From assembly GCA_017545095.1 (NCBI GenBank), contig JAFYCU010000283.1:1-15456 (forward strand): a stretch of 15,456 nucleotides of DNA, given 5' to 3'. This stretch comes from Muribaculaceae bacterium. Its GTDB lineage: Bacteria > Bacteroidota > Bacteroidia > Bacteroidales > Muribaculaceae. Positions 14,206 to 15,456 of the stretch are shown here, piece after piece; the stretch's first letter is position 1, and each line of letters begins with the position of its first letter. Below the pieces are notes generated by a model that saw only the letters and a list, made by a program, of their open reading frames with translations, made no database searches and was not told the origin of the DNA. A program made the position numbers and the translations under genes.

Positions 14206-15456
14206 ATGGCAATGGCGTTTCGCTTCAACACCGATGCATTGATGGCCAGGATTCGCAATGGGCTGCCAATGAGCACACGCGACCAGATCATGCTGGCCGC
14301 GCAGCTCAGTGTACCCGCCATGCTGGCGCAATTGTCGTCGATAGTGATGCAATACATCGATGCTTCGATGGTTGGGCATTTGGGTGCCGACGAAGCCGCA
14401 TCCATTGGATTGGTGTCGTCGTCGTTATGGCTTTTTGGCGGCATTTGCAGTGCGGTGGCCACGGGTTTTGCCGTGCAGGTGGCGCATCACATTGGAGCCA
14501 ACCACTTTGCTCGGGCACGCAGCGTGCTGCGGCAGGCCCTGGTGGCCTGTCTCGCCTTTGCGTTGTTGCTCACCACGCTGGGTGCGGCAGTGAGTGGCAG
14601 TCTGCCCGTGTGGCTTGGGGCGCATCCCGGCATCACGGGCAATGCATCGCGCTATTTCCTCATTTTCATGCTTGGTGTGCCATTTCTCATGCTGGAGTTT
14701 CTGGCTGGCGGCATGCTGCGGTGCAGCGGCGATATGCGCACACCTAGCATCCTCAATGTGCTCATGTGTGCGCTCGATGTGGTGTTCAATTATCTGTTTA
14801 TTTTCCCCTCACATCATTTCACCATTGCAGGCACGACGTTCACGCTGCCTGGACTGGGATTGGGTGTGATGGGCGCAGCCATGGGCACAATCTTGGCCGA
14901 GGTGGTGGTATGCCTGCTCATGCTTTACTATCTGGTCTTTCGCAGCTCTGGTCTTCGGCTCACGCAAGACACTGGCAGTTATCGTCCCCGTCGCGAATGC
15001 CTGCATCAAGCGTTCCACATTGGAGCACCCATCGCATTGCAGCATGTGATCATGAATGTGGCACAAGTGGTGGTCATTGCCATCATAGCCCCTTTGGGCA
15101 GCATAGCCATCGCTGCCAACTCATTTGCAGTCACTGCCGAGAGCCTGTGCTACATGCCCGGAGTGGGCATCGAGGAGGCCGCCACCACGCTGGTGGGACA
15201 GAGTGTGGGCGCTCGGCGGCGCGACCTCACACGGCGGTTTGCGCGCATCACGGTGGCTATGGGTATGCTCGTGATGGGTGCGATGGGAGTGCTGCTCTAT
15301 GTGGGTGCTCCGCTGGTGATGGGGTTGATGACCAACGTGGGCGAAGTGGTGGACCTGGGGGTGCGGGTGCTGCGCATCGAGGCTTTTGCCGAGCCAATGT
15401 TTGCTGCGTCGATGGTGGCTTATGGCGTATTTGTGGGTGCCGGCGACACGCTCACG
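14206..15456 (+). CDS. MATE-family efflux transporter, 3' end outside window
   Basis: The frame is open without a stop for 417 codons to the window edge, so the C-terminus is missing (family length is usually about 450-460). The protein is a polytopic inner-membrane antiporter that exports drugs, metabolites or toxic compounds using a Na+ or H+ gradient. The first half has SVPAMLAQLSSIV (35-47) and MVGHLG (55-60). The second half repeats the pattern with EEAATTLVGQSVGA (323-336), the family's repeated VGxxxGA signature, and FVGAGDT (409-415) near the cut, equivalent to the usual GaGDT segment. The start may be ATG 14206 or 14212. A -7 box ends only 8 bases before 14206, so the mRNA is nearly leaderless, or the second ATG is used. 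The substrate cannot be inferred. Confidence 0.9.
   Translation, partial: MAMAFRFNTDALMARIRNGLPMSTRDQIMLAAQLSVPAMLAQLSSIVMQYIDASMVGHLGADEAASIGLVSSSLWLFGGICSAVATGFAVQVAHHIGANHFARARSVLRQALVACLAFALLLTTLGAAVSGSLPVWLGAHPGITGNASRYFLIFMLGVPFLMLEFLAGGMLRCSGDMRTPSILNVLMCALDVVFNYLFIFPSHHFTIAGTTFTLPGLGLGVMGAAMGTILAEVVVCLLMLYYLVFRSSGLRLTQDTGSYRPRRECLHQAFHIGAPIALQHVIMNVAQVVVIAIIAPLGSIAIAANSFAVTAESLCYMPGVGIEEAATTLVGQSVGARRRDLTRRFARITVAMGMLVMGAMGVLLYVGAPLVMGLMTNVGEVVDLGVRVLRIEAFAEPMFAASMVAYGVFVGAGDTLT

Noticed and set aside
1..15456. CRISPR array, insertion sequence, prophage or defence island
   Set aside because: No regularly spaced repeats, transposase, integrase, terminal repeats or toxin-antitoxin genes were seen; the gene content is core metabolism and envelope.

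Overview
The window looks like chromosomal DNA of a GC-rich member of the Bacteroidales (Bacteroidota). Several genes are preceded by the Bacteroidota-type promoter, a TANNTTTG -7 box often with TTTG 19-21 bp upstream, and they lack Shine-Dalgarno sequences. The window also holds families typical of the phylum: a DUF4251-like protein, a DUF4878-like lipoprotein, a transketolase with the SDG form of the ThDP motif, and an OmpA protein with a Bacteroidota-like peptidoglycan loop. The family cannot be fixed from sequence reading alone; Muribaculaceae or Prevotellaceae are plausible.

Layout, left to right. Positions 1-488 carry no credible gene. They hold a string of hairpins ending in a strong intrinsic terminator (possible small RNA), a 20-bp perfect palindrome, and the promoter of the first gene. 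Next on the + strand come an exported four-domain GH20 beta-N-acetylhexosaminidase, panC-panD (overlapping, pantothenate synthesis), ffh (signal recognition particle GTPase), and folD followed 5 nt later by a CapA-like metallophosphatase. A terminator separates these from a - strand cluster of three envelope genes. Read in its own direction the cluster is a CPBP intramembrane protease, a papain-like (YiiX-type) cysteine hydrolase with an ATGA overlap, and a small DUF4878-like lipoprotein. From a shared, overlapping divergent promoter region a DUF4251-like exported protein is read rightward. It is followed by transketolase, a highly expressed-looking OmpA-family protein with a clear terminator, and a MATE transporter cut by the window end.

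Most of this is core metabolism and envelope biology, with no sign of phage, insertion sequences, CRISPR or a defence island. The parts that ordinary annotation would miss are the structured 5' region (about 38-270), the 319-338 palindrome, the overlapping divergent promoters near 9944-9975, and the translationally coupled protease/hydrolase pair. All function calls rest on motif recognition by eye; no database search was run.
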